Below, piece by piece: positions 35,520 to 44,226 of a DNA stretch of 64,000 nt; position 1 is the first letter of the stretch, and each line of letters begins with the position of its first letter. Source of the DNA: Bradyrhizobium sp. SK17 (lineage in GTDB: Bacteria > Pseudomonadota > Alphaproteobacteria > Rhizobiales > Xanthobacteraceae); assembly GCF_002831585.1 (NCBI RefSeq), contig NZ_CP025113.1, forward strand, positions 4,293,001 through 4,357,000, in the 5' to 3' direction. The notes beneath the pieces were generated by a model that had not been told where the DNA came from, did no database searches, and worked only from the letters and a program-made list of their open reading frames with translations. Made by a program: the position numbers and the translations under genes.

Positions 35520-36712
35520 CGGTACGCGCACGAGACGAACGGACGCTGCGGGGCCGGGTGGCGGTGATCGGGATCGGCGAGACCGAATATTATCGTCATG
35601 GCGCGTCTCCTGATCCGGAATTCAAGCTGGCTTTGAAAGCCATCCTGGCAGCTTGCGCGGATGCCGGGCTCGATCCACGCGACATCGACGGGTTCTCCTC
35701 CTATAGCGACGACCGCAGCGAGGCGTCGCGGCTGGCCGCAGCGCTCGGCACGCGCCAACTGCGCACCGCGACGATGCAATGGGGCGGTGGCGGCGGCGGC
35801 TGCTGCGCGGCGGTTGCCAATGCGGCGGCCTCGATCGTCGCGGGCCTTGCCGACTGCGTCGTGGTGTTCCGCTCGCTGGCGCAGGGCCAGTACGGCCGCT
35901 TCGGGCAGGCGGTCGGCATCCACACCGTTTCGGGCGAACGATCGTATCTGATGCCTTACGGCGTGCTGGCGCCGCCGCAGCGGTTTGCGATGCGGGTCCA
36001 GCGCTACATGCACGAGCATGGCGTTCGGCAGGAGGCGTTGCGTGCCATCGCGCTCGCCTCCTACCATCACGCGCAGGCCAATCCGCGCGCGGTGATGCAT
36101 GGCAAGCCGCTGGAGCCAGACAAGTACGACGCCTCGCGCTGGATCGTGGAGCCGTTTCATCTGTTCGATTGCTGCATGGAGAATGACGGCGCCGCAGCCT
36201 TGCTGCTGGTTCCGGCGGAGCGCGCCGGCGACTTCCGGCACAAGGGCGCCTATGTGCTTGGCGCGGCTTCCGGGTCCGGACATCGCGCGGCGACGATGGC
36301 GCACAATTCGCCGCTTTACGCCACCGCGAGCTTCGAGACCGTCGCGCCAGATCTCTATCGCATGGCCGGGGTCGGGCCATCCGATGTCGGCGTGGTGCAG
36401 GCGTATGAGAATTTCACCGGCGGCGTCGTGATGGCGCTGGCGGAGCACGGCTTCTTCAGGCCGGACGAGGCCAATGATTTCCTGACCTTCGACAATCTGA
36501 TCGCGCCTTCCGGGCGGCTGCCGCTCAACACCAGCGGCGGCAATCTCGCCGAATGCTACATGCACGGTTTCGAACTGGTCCTGGAAGCGGTTCGCCAGGT
36601 GCGCGGCACATCGCCGAACCAGGCCCGCTGCAACGACGTCGCAATGGTCATCGGAGGTCCGATGGTCTCTCCCGCCAGCAACCTCATCCTCGGTTCGGAC
36701 GCCACTCTATGA
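35516..36712 (+). CDS. Thiolase-like protein, lipid-transfer/SCP-x (Ltp2-like) type
   Basis: A 398-residue thiolase-fold protein starting at GTG 35516 inside the stop of the preceding gene. It has the SCP-x-type front end (VAVIGIGETEYYRHG), a GGGGGGCCAAVANAA nucleophile-elbow region and the end motif LNTSGGNLAECYMHG. The usual His of degradative thiolases is replaced by a YENFTGG segment, as in Ltp2-type proteins that act with a DUF35 partner in retro-aldol side-chain cleavage. The DUF35 gene is fused by overlap immediately downstream. Confidence 0.85.
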   Translation: MTVRARDERTLRGRVAVIGIGETEYYRHGASPDPEFKLALKAILAACADAGLDPRDIDGFSSYSDDRSEASRLAAALGTRQLRTATMQWGGGGGGCCAAVANAAASIVAGLADCVVVFRSLAQGQYGRFGQAVGIHTVSGERSYLMPYGVLAPPQRFAMRVQRYMHEHGVRQEALRAIALASYHHAQANPRAVMHGKPLEPDKYDASRWIVEPFHLFDCCMENDGAAALLLVPAERAGDFRHKGAYVLGAASGSGHRAATMAHNSPLYATASFETVAPDLYRMAGVGPSDVGVVQAYENFTGGVVMALAEHGFFRPDEANDFLTFDNLIAPSGRLPLNTSGGNLAECYMHGFELVLEAVRQVRGTSPNQARCNDVAMVIGGPMVSPASNLILGSDATL

Positions 36713-37161
36713 GCAATGACGCCAACGCGCGCTATCTTCCGGCCGGGCTGCCGATCCCGGTGGCGGAGCCCGACGGACTTTCCGCGCCGTATTGGGAAGG
36801 ACTGCGCCAGGGCAGGCTTCTGGTGCAACGCTGCCGCCATTGCGACACCTGGCAGTTCGGTCCGGAATGGATCTGCCATCATTGCCACGCCTTCGATCCG
36901 GAATGGACCGAGGTCGAGCCGCATGGCCGGATCTTCAGTTGGGAGCGGGCGTGGCATCCATCGCACGCCGCATTGAAGGGGCACGGTCCCTACATCGCCG
37001 TGCTCGTCGAGCTGCCGCATGCCGGCGGCGTGCGCATGGTCGGCAATCTGCTCGGCGATCCCGCACAGGCGGTTGCGATCGGCGCCGATGTCGACGGGGT
37101 GTTCGAGCATCACGGCGAGTCGAACCCACCTTACTCCTTGCTGCAATGGCGCCGGCGGTAG
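36709..37161 (+). CDS. DUF35 zinc-ribbon / OB-fold protein, thiolase partner
   Basis: A 150-residue acyl-CoA-associated protein. A rubredoxin-like zinc ribbon (RCRHCDTWQFGPEWICHHC, two CxxC pairs, near 42-60) precedes an OB-fold (about 70-140). Its ATG overlaps the thiolase stop by four bases, so the two products are probably made in equal amounts and form a complex. DUF35 proteins bind acyl-CoA and complete the active site of Ltp2/ChsH-type enzymes. Confidence 0.9.
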   Translation: MSNDANARYLPAGLPIPVAEPDGLSAPYWEGLRQGRLLVQRCRHCDTWQFGPEWICHHCHAFDPEWTEVEPHGRIFSWERAWHPSHAALKGHGPYIAVLVELPHAGGVRMVGNLLGDPAQAVAIGADVDGVFEHHGESNPPYSLLQWRRR

Positions 37162-37435
37162 GTTTCCCCGGAGTGACTATCCGTTCCTGCGCTTGATGCG
37201 GGCAGTCGAACGCGCGACTACCGGAGATAGCTGCTCCGCGGACCTCTGCACCTGCGGTCTGCCTCTGTTGAGGCTTGGCTTGCCTGCTTTCGCGTCAACG
37301 TCGCTGACAGGATGAGCTGCGAGGGTCCTTGTCTCGCGGCAGATGACATGCAATCTTCCGCTCCCGGCAATGCTGTTCGAGAGCAACAAGAACAATAATC
37401 CCTCTCGTCCCTCCTATTCTGTCGAGGGCCTGATC
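37162..37435. other. Gene-free gap before amiC
   Basis: This 274-base stretch separates the CoA region from the amide regulon. A small dyad (GTCG...CGAC near 37206-37220) is visible, but no convincing gene, terminator or sigma-54-type promoter is seen. A promoter for amiC-amiR must lie here. Confidence 0.5.
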
Positions 37436-38590
37436 ATGTCGAACCTTACCCAAACAACATCCGCTCCGTGGCGGATCGGCGTGCTGTTCTCGCGAACCGG
37501 CTTCATGTCGGTGATCGAGGAAACCCAATATCAGGGCACGCAACTTGCGATCGAGGAGGTTAACGAGGCCGGCGGGGTGTGCGGCCGCGAGCTGGTTCCC
37601 GTCGCCTATGACCCTGGTTCGGATTCGGCCGCCTATGGCCACTACGCCAAACGGTTGATGGTGGAGGATCAGGTTACGACTATGTTCGGCTGCTACACCT
37701 CGTCGAGCCGCAAGGCGGTGCTGCCAGTCGTCGAGCGGCTGAACGGCCTGCTTTGGTACCCGACGCTTTACGAGGGGTTCGAGGCGTCGCCGAACGTCAT
37801 CTACACAGGCGCCTCGCCGAATCAAAACAGCCTCGCGCTGTGCCGCTATCTGATGGATACGTTCGGAACACGGTTCTATTTCGTGGGTTCGGACTACATC
37901 TATCCGCGCGAGTCCAACCGGGTGATGCGGGAGCTGCTCAAGAGCAATGGCGGCTCGGTCGTCGGCGAGCGTTACGTCAACGTCTATGCGCGCTGGCAGG
38001 ACTTCGTCCCGATCATCCAGGACATCAAGCGTGTCCGGCCCGACGTGATCTTCTCGACGGTGGTGGGCGAGGGCACCGTGTTCCTCTATCAGGCCTATGC
38101 CAATGTCGGGCTCGATCCGAAGCAGACGCCGATCGCCAGCCTGACCACGACGGAAGCCGAAATCGCCGCCATGGGCTTCGACGTCGGCGAGGGGCACGTG
38201 ACCGCTGCATCCTACTTCCAGGGCGTCGAAGGCAGCGCCAACAACGCGTTCGTGCAGCGCTTCAAGAAGCGGTTCGGCGCCGATATCTCGACCAACATGT
38301 GCGCCGAGTCATCCTATTTCCAACTGCATCTGTTTGCGAAGGCGCTCGAGCAGGTCAATTCGCTCGACACCGAGGTCCTGCGTTCCATGGTGTTCGGCAC
38401 CAGTTTTGATGCACCGCAAGGTGCGGTCACCGTCAACCCGATGTCGGGCCATACCGACCTGTGGACCCGGATCGGGCGGGCCAACCGCAAGGGACAGTTC
38501 GACGTCGTCAGCCAGTCGAAGGAAGCGGTGCATGCGGATCCGTTCCTGATCGGATATGGTCGGGCAACGCAAACAGGAAGCGTCCAATGA
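37436..38590 (+). CDS. amiC: Amide-sensing negative regulator AmiC
   Basis: A 384-residue cytoplasmic protein with a periplasmic-binding-protein fold; the length matches Pseudomonas AmiC (385). It lacks a signal peptide, unlike its two UrtA relatives in this window, but shares their core motifs (IEEVNEAGGVCGRE, CYTSSSRKAVLPVVE, LLWYPTLYEGFE, FYFVGSDYIYPRE). AmiC holds AmiR inactive until an amide binds. Its stop overlaps the amiR start. ATG 37436 was chosen to exclude a long unsupported N-terminal extension. Confidence 0.92.
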   Translation: MSNLTQTTSAPWRIGVLFSRTGFMSVIEETQYQGTQLAIEEVNEAGGVCGRELVPVAYDPGSDSAAYGHYAKRLMVEDQVTTMFGCYTSSSRKAVLPVVERLNGLLWYPTLYEGFEASPNVIYTGASPNQNSLALCRYLMDTFGTRFYFVGSDYIYPRESNRVMRELLKSNGGSVVGERYVNVYARWQDFVPIIQDIKRVRPDVIFSTVVGEGTVFLYQAYANVGLDPKQTPIASLTTTEAEIAAMGFDVGEGHVTAASYFQGVEGSANNAFVQRFKKRFGADISTNMCAESSYFQLHLFAKALEQVNSLDTEVLRSMVFGTSFDAPQGAVTVNPMSGHTDLWTRIGRANRKGQFDVVSQSKEAVHADPFLIGYGRATQTGSVQ

Positions 38591-39228
38591 ACGAAATGTC
38601 GCGTAAGCCGTCGCCGAGCCGAGACGTCGGCGGGCGCAAGACCATGGTTCAAGAGCTCGCCGATCTGTCGGCGGTCGTGGTCGCGCCGGTCGACGATCAG
38701 ATCGGCATGCTGATGCGCGAATTGCAACGATTCAGGATGCGGGTGCGGCAGGTCTGGCCGATGCCGGAGAGCGTGCCTGCCGACGCCGACGTGGTGTACT
38801 GCGAATATTCTTCGGATCTGGCACGGCGGCTGCCGTGGATTCCCGGCGACGCGCGTTCGGCGCTGGTCGTGATCCTGCCGGCGACGGAAGCGGTTCAGGC
38901 CGACGCGCTGTGTCATGCGACGCCCAATGCGGTTCTGCCGCGGCCGTTCACGCCGAATGCGGTGCTGTCGAGCCTCGTGCTGGCGCGCAGCCAGTTCGGC
39001 TACGAACGGCGGCTCCGCAGCAAGATCGAGAAGCTCGACGACAATCTGCGCTCGATGCGCACGGTGGAACGTGCCAAGGCGATCCTGATGGCGACGCGTC
39101 AGATGCCGGAAACCGAAGCCTATGGTTTCATCAGGCGACAGGCGATGGATCGTCGCGTATCGGCAAGCGCAGTCGCCGCGGCGATTGTTGACTCGTTCGA
39201 ACTGCTTGGCTACGATCATCAACAGTAA
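38587..39228 (+). CDS. amiR: ANTAR-domain antitermination regulator AmiR
   Basis: A 213-residue RNA-binding antiterminator. The N-terminal domain (about 20-140) is a pseudo-receiver: at the position of the phospho-acceptor Asp it reads VVYCEYS, so control is by AmiC binding rather than phosphorylation. A coiled-coil helix (RRLRSKIEKLDDNLRSMRTVERAKAIL) leads into the C-terminal ANTAR domain (ETEAYGFIRRQAMDRR). It immediately precedes two hairpins and a terminator in the leader of the transport/amidase operon, its evident target. Confidence 0.93.
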   Translation: MNEMSRKPSPSRDVGGRKTMVQELADLSAVVVAPVDDQIGMLMRELQRFRMRVRQVWPMPESVPADADVVYCEYSSDLARRLPWIPGDARSALVVILPATEAVQADALCHATPNAVLPRPFTPNAVLSSLVLARSQFGYERRLRSKIEKLDDNLRSMRTVERAKAILMATRQMPETEAYGFIRRQAMDRRVSASAVAAAIVDSFELLGYDHQQ

Positions 39229-39263
39229 GCCCCAATAGCGGGGCCGGCGGCGACACAGCCGCC
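39229..39263 (+). promoter_or_regulatory. Tandem 6-base-loop hairpins, candidate ANTAR RNA target
   Basis: Directly after the amiR stop, GCCCC/GGGGC (39229-39244) encloses the loop AATAGC. Then a perfect 6-bp stem GGCGGC/GCCGCC (39246-39263) encloses the loop GACACA. ANTAR proteins are known to bind paired hairpins with hexanucleotide loops upstream of a terminator. The geometry fits. The consensus A at loop position 1 and G at position 4 is met only partly in the first loop (A at 1, G at 5) and not in the second. Confidence 0.5.
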
Positions 39264-39281
39264 TTCGACACAACCGGCAAC

Positions 39282-39334
39282 AAAGCCCTCCCAATGCTCG
39301 CGTCAGCGCGCATCGGGAGGGCTTTTTGTTTTTT
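39282..39334 (+). terminator. Strong intrinsic terminator in leader of the amide operon (attenuator)
   Basis: AAAGCCCTCCC (39282-39292) pairs perfectly with GGGAGGGCTTT (39315-39325). The apical part is extended by ATGC/GCAT and CGCG/CGCG pairing, and a U-tract TTTTTGTTTTTT follows. It ends only 22 bases before the ATG of the amide-binding protein. With AmiR encoded just upstream, it reads as a regulated attenuator; it would also serve as the amiCR terminator in the absence of amide. Confidence 0.85.
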
Positions 39335-39356
39335 CAGTCCTGAAGGGAGCTTAAGG

Positions 39357-40607
39357 ATGAGCATTTCACGGCGTACTTTGCTGAGGAATACCGCGGCGCT
39401 TGGCGCATTTGCCGGCGCCGGACTGCCGCATATCTGGGTCAAGAACGCAGACCTCGCTTACGCCGCGGGCGGCGAGATCAAGGTGGGCGTGCTGTTCTCG
39501 CTGACCGGAACGACCGCGATCATCGAGGAATCGCTGAACAAGGCAACGCTGCTCGCGATCGAGGAAATCAACGCCGCCGGCGGCATCAAGGGCAGCAAGA
39601 TCGTTCCGATCGTCGAGGATCCCGCCTCCGATCCGGCCACCTTCTCGGAGAAGGCACGCAAGCTCGTCGTCGGCGACAAATGCGTCAGCGTATTCGGCTC
39701 CTACACTTCGGCGAGCCGCAAGGCTGTGCTTCCGGTGTTCGAGCGGCAGAACAATCTCTATTGGTATCCGACGCTCTACGAAGGCCGCGAGTGCTCGAAG
39801 AACGTGATCTACACCGGCGCGGTGCCGAATCAGCAGCAGGATGAGTTCGTGCCCTGGCTGGTCAAGAAGTTCGGCAAGAAGTTCTACCTGATCGGATCCA
39901 ACTACATCTATCCGAAGGAAGAGAACAATTACTGCAAGAAGCTGCTCGAGAAACTCGGCGGCGAGGTCGTGGCGGAAGAATATGTGCCGCTCGGCCATTC
40001 CGAATTCTCGTCCGTCATCAACAAGATCCGCTCGACCCAGCCGAACGTGATCTTCTCGACCGTGGTCGGCGATTCCGTGGTCGCGCTGCACCGTCAGTAC
40101 AAGGCTGCCGGCCTCGATCCCGAGAAGATGCCGATGGCGAGCCTGACGACCTCCGAGAACGAGGTCGCGGCGATGGGCGGCGAGGCGGCCGCCGGTCACT
40201 TCACCTCGGCGCCGTACTTCATGGTGCACAAATCGCCGGAGAACGAGAAGTTCGTCGAGGCCTACAAGAAGCGCTGGGGCGCCGACAAGGTGACGCATTT
40301 CGTGTCGGAGGCCTGCTACTTCCAGACCTATCTGTTCAAGCAGGCGGTGGAGAAGCTCGCGACCAGCGACCTCACGCCGCCGAACATCCGCGACGCGGTC
40401 AAGGGTCAGAGCATGATCGCGCCGCAGGGCAAGGTTCAGATCGAGCCGGAGAACCTGCATACCTGGCTGTGGCCCAAGATCGCCCAGGCGAAGTCGAACG
40501 GCCAGTTCGAGATCCTGGTCGAAGCCAAGGATTGGCTGAAGCCGGTGCCTTACGCGGCCTATCCCGGGCAGTCCTGCACCGAGAAGGGCCTGGTCGAGAA
40601 GAGCTGA
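39357..40607 (+). CDS. urtA: Short-chain amide/urea ABC transporter substrate-binding protein
   Basis: A 416-residue UrtA-family binding protein. The Tat-like signal MSISRRTLLRNTAALGAFAGAGLP marks export in folded form. Core motifs match the copy at 5707 and AmiC (LFSLTGTTAIIEE, EEINAAGGIKGS, SYTSASRKAVLPVFE, YWYPTLYEGRE). A GGATG-adjacent start at 39357 follows the attenuator by 22 bases. Context (AmiC/AmiR upstream, AmiE downstream) suggests short aliphatic amides as ligand, with urea as the alternative. Confidence 0.9.
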   Translation: MSISRRTLLRNTAALGAFAGAGLPHIWVKNADLAYAAGGEIKVGVLFSLTGTTAIIEESLNKATLLAIEEINAAGGIKGSKIVPIVEDPASDPATFSEKARKLVVGDKCVSVFGSYTSASRKAVLPVFERQNNLYWYPTLYEGRECSKNVIYTGAVPNQQQDEFVPWLVKKFGKKFYLIGSNYIYPKEENNYCKKLLEKLGGEVVAEEYVPLGHSEFSSVINKIRSTQPNVIFSTVVGDSVVALHRQYKAAGLDPEKMPMASLTTSENEVAAMGGEAAAGHFTSAPYFMVHKSPENEKFVEAYKKRWGADKVTHFVSEACYFQTYLFKQAVEKLATSDLTPPNIRDAVKGQSMIAPQGKVQIEPENLHTWLWPKIAQAKSNGQFEILVEAKDWLKPVPYAAYPGQSCTEKGLVEKS

Positions 40608-40624
40608 CGACGGGGGCTGACGAA

Positions 40625-40651
40625 GGCCGTCGGCGTGCGGCGCCGGCGGCC
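40625..40651 (+). promoter_or_regulatory. Hairpin in the binding-protein/permease gap
   Basis: GGCCGTCGGCG (40625-40635) pairs with CGCCGGCGGCC (40641-40651), one pair being G-U, around the loop TGCGG. No U-tract follows. It occupies the same relative position as the paired hairpins at 7011-7066 in the other transporter operon, consistent with 3' stabilisation of the binding-protein message. Confidence 0.55.
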
Positions 40652-40733
40652 AGCTTCCTGCAATGCCGACTCTCGCGCAGATGCGTGCGAGCGGCAGGGT
40701 GCATCAAACGAACACGGAAGAGCGGATCCCGAC

Positions 40734-41603
40734 GTGGACCAATTCATCGAACAAATCGTCACGGGACTCAGCATCGGGTCGATCCTGCTGCTGGTCGCGC
40801 TGGGGCTATCGATCATCTACGGCTCGATGGGCATCATCAATCTCGCCCATGGCGAGTTCGTGATGCTCGGCGCCTATGCCGCCTGGGTGTTCCATACCTA
40901 TCTCGGGCTCGGCCTGCTGGCGAGCCTGGTTCCGATCTTCCTCGTGGTCGCCGCGTTCGGCTGGATCATCGAACGTTATGTCCTGAGCCTGCTCAACAAC
41001 CGGCCGCTGGATACGATCCTCGCGACCTGGGGCGTCGGCATCATGCTGCAGCAGGCGGTTCGGCTATCGGTCGGCAGCGAGCTGCGCTACGTGCAGCTGC
41101 CGCCGGCATTATCCGACAGCATGGACGTGTTCGGCATCTCGGTCTCGTCGTACCGGGTGTTCCTGTTCGTGGTGTCGATCGCGCTGTTCGGTGCGACCTG
41201 GCTGCTGATGAACCGGACGCCGGTCGGGATGAAGCTGCGCGCCATCATCCAGGACCGCTCGGTCGCTGCCTCGTTCGGCATCAACGCCAAGCGGGTCTAC
41301 GCGCTGACTTTTGCCTACGGCGCGGGCCTTGCAGGACTCGCCGGTGCACTGGTGTCGCCGCTCAAGAGCGTCTCGCCGGACATGGGCACCGGCTATGTGG
41401 TCGATGCCTTCATGGTGGTCGTGCTCGGCGGCGTGCAGAGCCTCGCCGGCACGGTGGCGAGCGCCTTCATCCTCGGCGAGCTCTCCGGCGGCATCGCCTT
41501 CCTGCAGAACGACACGGTGGCCAAGGCGATCGTGCTGCTCGCCATCGTCGTCCTCATCCGTTTCCGCCCCGAAGGGCTTTTCACCGCACGCGTGCGGGCC
41601 TGA
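40734..41603 (+). CDS. urtB: Amide/urea ABC transporter permease, UrtB type
   Basis: A 289-residue permease. The start is taken at GTG 40734, giving MDQFIEQIVTGLSIGSILLLVALGLSIIYG. Motifs parallel the copy at 7093: YGSMGIINLAHGEFVMLGAYA, RPLDTILATWGVGIMLQQ and MKLRAIIQDRSVAASFGIN. It forms a channel with the UrtC-type protein that follows after 16 bases. Confidence 0.92.
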   Translation: MDQFIEQIVTGLSIGSILLLVALGLSIIYGSMGIINLAHGEFVMLGAYAAWVFHTYLGLGLLASLVPIFLVVAAFGWIIERYVLSLLNNRPLDTILATWGVGIMLQQAVRLSVGSELRYVQLPPALSDSMDVFGISVSSYRVFLFVVSIALFGATWLLMNRTPVGMKLRAIIQDRSVAASFGINAKRVYALTFAYGAGLAGLAGALVSPLKSVSPDMGTGYVVDAFMVVVLGGVQSLAGTVASAFILGELSGGIAFLQNDTVAKAIVLLAIVVLIRFRPEGLFTARVRA

Positions 41604-41619
41604 GACAGATCGCCGATTC

Positions 41620-42759
41620 ATGCCGTCGAATGCTTCTACTTCCAGCGGATTGCAGCGCCTCATCGGGCAGCTTGCTCCGATACTCGTCGTTTGCGCCATG
41701 GTGTTTGCGCTCCCTGTGCTGCTCAACAACGACTTCCTGCTCAACAAGGTCGCGCGCTATCTGGTGCTCGGCATCCTCACGATATCGCTGGGGCTGTCCT
41801 GGGGCTTCGGCGGCATCCTCAATCTCGGCCAGGCGATGAGCTTCGGACTCGGCTCCTACGCCATGGCGATGGCGCTGAAGCTCAAGACCGTTCCTGTGCA
41901 CACCGGAGCAAGCGGCCTGCCGGACTTCATGGTCTGGAACAATGTCGCGCATCTGCCGTGGTTCTGGGAGCCGTTCCGCTCGCTGTCCTTTGCCATCGCC
42001 GCGGGCCTGATCGTGCCGGCGCTGGTCGCGGCGGCGCTCGGCTGGTTCATGTTCCGCGGGCGTGTCACCGGCGTCTATGTCTCGATCATCACGCTCGCCA
42101 CCATGGTGGTGATCAATCTCGTGATCATCGACCAGCAGAGTTACACCGGCGGCTTCAACGGCATCACCGATCTGGCCCAGCTCGAGATCTTCGGCGTCGC
42201 CTTCGACGCCTATGGCCGCGCCACTTATTATCTCGTCGCCTGTTGCGTGCTGCTCAGCCTGCTGGTCGCCTTTGCCTTCACGAAGTCCAAGGCCGGCCTG
42301 ATCGTGCAGGCGATCCGCGACCATGAGAGCCGGGTGCGCTACTTCGGCTACGACGTCGCGCTCTACCAGATCTTCGTGTTCGCACTGTCGGCGGCGATCG
42401 CGGGCCTCGCGGGCATGCTCTACACGGTCGTGATGGAGTTTGCCTCGCCGACCTTCCTCGGCGTGCAGCTCTCGCTCTCGGTCGTGGTGTGGTGCGCCGT
42501 CGGCGGCCGGCAGAGCCTGGTCGGGGCGTTCCTCGGCGCCGTGCTGGTGGCGGGCATGCAGGGTGCGCTGTCCGAATCCGCGGCGTTCCTCGAAACCTGG
42601 ACGCTGGTGATGGGCGCGCTGTTCGTGCTGGTCGTGCTGTTCCTGCCGAAAGGGCTCGCTGGCCTGGCGCAAGTCATCCTGCGCTGGATCGTGCAGCGTC
42701 GCCAGGCTGCCAGTGGTCGCGTTGCGCAAGGCGTCGGCCAGACGGAGGGCAGCCTATGA
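41620..42759 (+). CDS. urtC: Amide/urea ABC transporter permease, UrtC type
   Basis: A 379-residue integral membrane protein with LSWGFGGILNLGQAMSFGLGSYAMAMALKL near 59-88, DQQSYTGGFNGITDL, and the cytoplasmic loop AIRDHESRVRYFGYDVALYQ. ATG 41620 was chosen to avoid an extension that runs back through the UrtB gene. Its stop overlaps the next start (ATGA). Confidence 0.92.
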   Translation: MPSNASTSSGLQRLIGQLAPILVVCAMVFALPVLLNNDFLLNKVARYLVLGILTISLGLSWGFGGILNLGQAMSFGLGSYAMAMALKLKTVPVHTGASGLPDFMVWNNVAHLPWFWEPFRSLSFAIAAGLIVPALVAAALGWFMFRGRVTGVYVSIITLATMVVINLVIIDQQSYTGGFNGITDLAQLEIFGVAFDAYGRATYYLVACCVLLSLLVAFAFTKSKAGLIVQAIRDHESRVRYFGYDVALYQIFVFALSAAIAGLAGMLYTVVMEFASPTFLGVQLSLSVVVWCAVGGRQSLVGAFLGAVLVAGMQGALSESAAFLETWTLVMGALFVLVVLFLPKGLAGLAQVILRWIVQRRQAASGRVAQGVGQTEGSL

Positions 42760-43508
42760 GCTCGCATCTCGATCTGCGCGACGTCTCGGTCTCCTTCAAC
42801 GGCTTCAAGGCGCTCAACGCGCTCAACATGAGCGTGCGCAAGGGCGAACTGCGCTGCCTGATCGGGCCGAATGGCGCCGGCAAGACCACGGCGCTGGACA
42901 TCATCTGCGGCAAAGTCAAGCCGAGCAGCGGCACCGTCAATTTTGACGGTACCGCGCTCCAGGATCTCGAGGAGTACGAGATCGCCCGCGCCGGGGTCGG
43001 CCGCAAGTTCCAGGTGCCCAGCGTGTTCCGCGAGCTTTCGGTGAGCGAGAACCTCGAAGTGGCGCGGGCGCGCCGCACCTCCGTGCTGGGCAATCTGCGC
43101 TGGAATATCGGCAATGCCGGACGCGAGGACGTCGAACGCCTGGCCGAACTGGTCGGGCTCACCGAACAGCTCGACCGGCCGGCCGCCTATCTGTCGCACG
43201 GCCAGACCCAGTGGCTGGAGATCGGCATGCTGGTCGCCCAGGACGCCGAGCTGATCCTGATGGACGAGCCGACTGCCGGCATGACCGCGCAGGAGACCCG
43301 CAAGACCGCCGAATTGTTCGCGCGGCTCAAGGGCAAGCACACGCTGATCGTGGTCGAGCACGACATGGGTTTTGTGAAGGCGATCGGCGACATCATCTCG
43401 GTGATGCATATGGGCCAGATGCTGGCGGAAGGCACCGCGGCGGAAGTCGAGGCGCATCCGGAAGTCCGCCGCGCCTATCTCGGATCGGGAGGTATCAGCC
43501 ATGCTTGA
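42756..43508 (+). CDS. urtD: Amide/urea ABC transporter ATP-binding protein, UrtD type
   Basis: A 250-residue ABC ATPase: Walker A GPNGAGKTT, UrtD-style signature LSHGQTQWLEIGML, Walker B LILMDEPTAGM and H-loop VEHDM. ATG 42756 overlaps the UrtC stop by four bases, and its own end overlaps the UrtE gene by eight bases. It drives the transporter together with the next protein. Confidence 0.94.
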   Translation: MSSHLDLRDVSVSFNGFKALNALNMSVRKGELRCLIGPNGAGKTTALDIICGKVKPSSGTVNFDGTALQDLEEYEIARAGVGRKFQVPSVFRELSVSENLEVARARRTSVLGNLRWNIGNAGREDVERLAELVGLTEQLDRPAAYLSHGQTQWLEIGMLVAQDAELILMDEPTAGMTAQETRKTAELFARLKGKHTLIVVEHDMGFVKAIGDIISVMHMGQMLAEGTAAEVEAHPEVRRAYLGSGGISHA

Positions 43509-44193
43509 GCTGACCGACGTCGACGCCTTCTACGGCAACAGCCGCGCCTTGCAGGGCATCAACCTGATGGTCGGCAACGGCGAATTCCTCTCGGTGCTCG
43601 GCCGCAACGGGGTCGGCAAGACCACGCTGATGCGCAGCATCCTCGGCCTGATGGACCGGGTCACCGGACGTCTGTCGCTCGACGGCGCCGACATCTCGCC
43701 GCTGCGGACCTATCAACGCGCCAAGGCCGGCATCGCCTACGTGCCGCAGGGCCGCGGCATCCTGCCGAAGTTCACCGTGCGGGAGAACCTGACGCTCGGC
43801 ACCTTCGCTGCCAAATCGGCCAACGGCATCGAGGAATGGGTGCTCGAGCTGTTTCCGGTGCTCAAGGATTTCCTCAACCGCTATGGCGGCAATCTCTCCG
43901 GCGGCCAGCAGCAGCAGCTTGCGATCGCGCGGGCGCTGCTGGCCCAGCCCAAGGTCATCCTGCTGGATGAGCCGACCGAAGGCATCCAGCCGAACATCGT
44001 CGAGCAGATCGAGGACGTGATCACGCGCCTCAACCGCGAGCGCGGCATCACGGTCGTGCTGGTCGAGCAGAATGTCGCGTTCGCGCGGCGTGCGTCTCAC
44101 CGCTTCGCGCTGCTCGAAAAGGGACGCGTCGTCGCCAAGGGCGCGATCGGTGAGCTCACCGATGATCTCATCCAGCTGCACATGGCCGTGTAG
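43501..44193 (+). CDS. urtE: Amide/urea ABC transporter ATP-binding protein, UrtE type
   Basis: A 230-residue ATPase: Walker A GRNGVGKTT, signature LSGGQQQQLAIARALLAQ and Walker B ILLDEPTEGIQPN. The start at 43501 lies inside the preceding gene. Unlike the first transporter operon, there is no repeat element between urtD and urtE here. The amidase gene follows after 33 bases. Confidence 0.93.
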   Translation: MLELTDVDAFYGNSRALQGINLMVGNGEFLSVLGRNGVGKTTLMRSILGLMDRVTGRLSLDGADISPLRTYQRAKAGIAYVPQGRGILPKFTVRENLTLGTFAAKSANGIEEWVLELFPVLKDFLNRYGGNLSGGQQQQLAIARALLAQPKVILLDEPTEGIQPNIVEQIEDVITRLNRERGITVVLVEQNVAFARRASHRFALLEKGRVVAKGAIGELTDDLIQLHMAV

Positions 44194-44226
44194 CGGGACT
44201 TATCGTTCAAGAAAGGGAGTCGAGAC

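Noticed and set aside
37162..37435. Sigma-54 promoter before amiC
   Set aside because: A GGCTTGGCTTGCC stretch looked similar, but the GG-N10-GC spacing of a -24/-12 element is not met.
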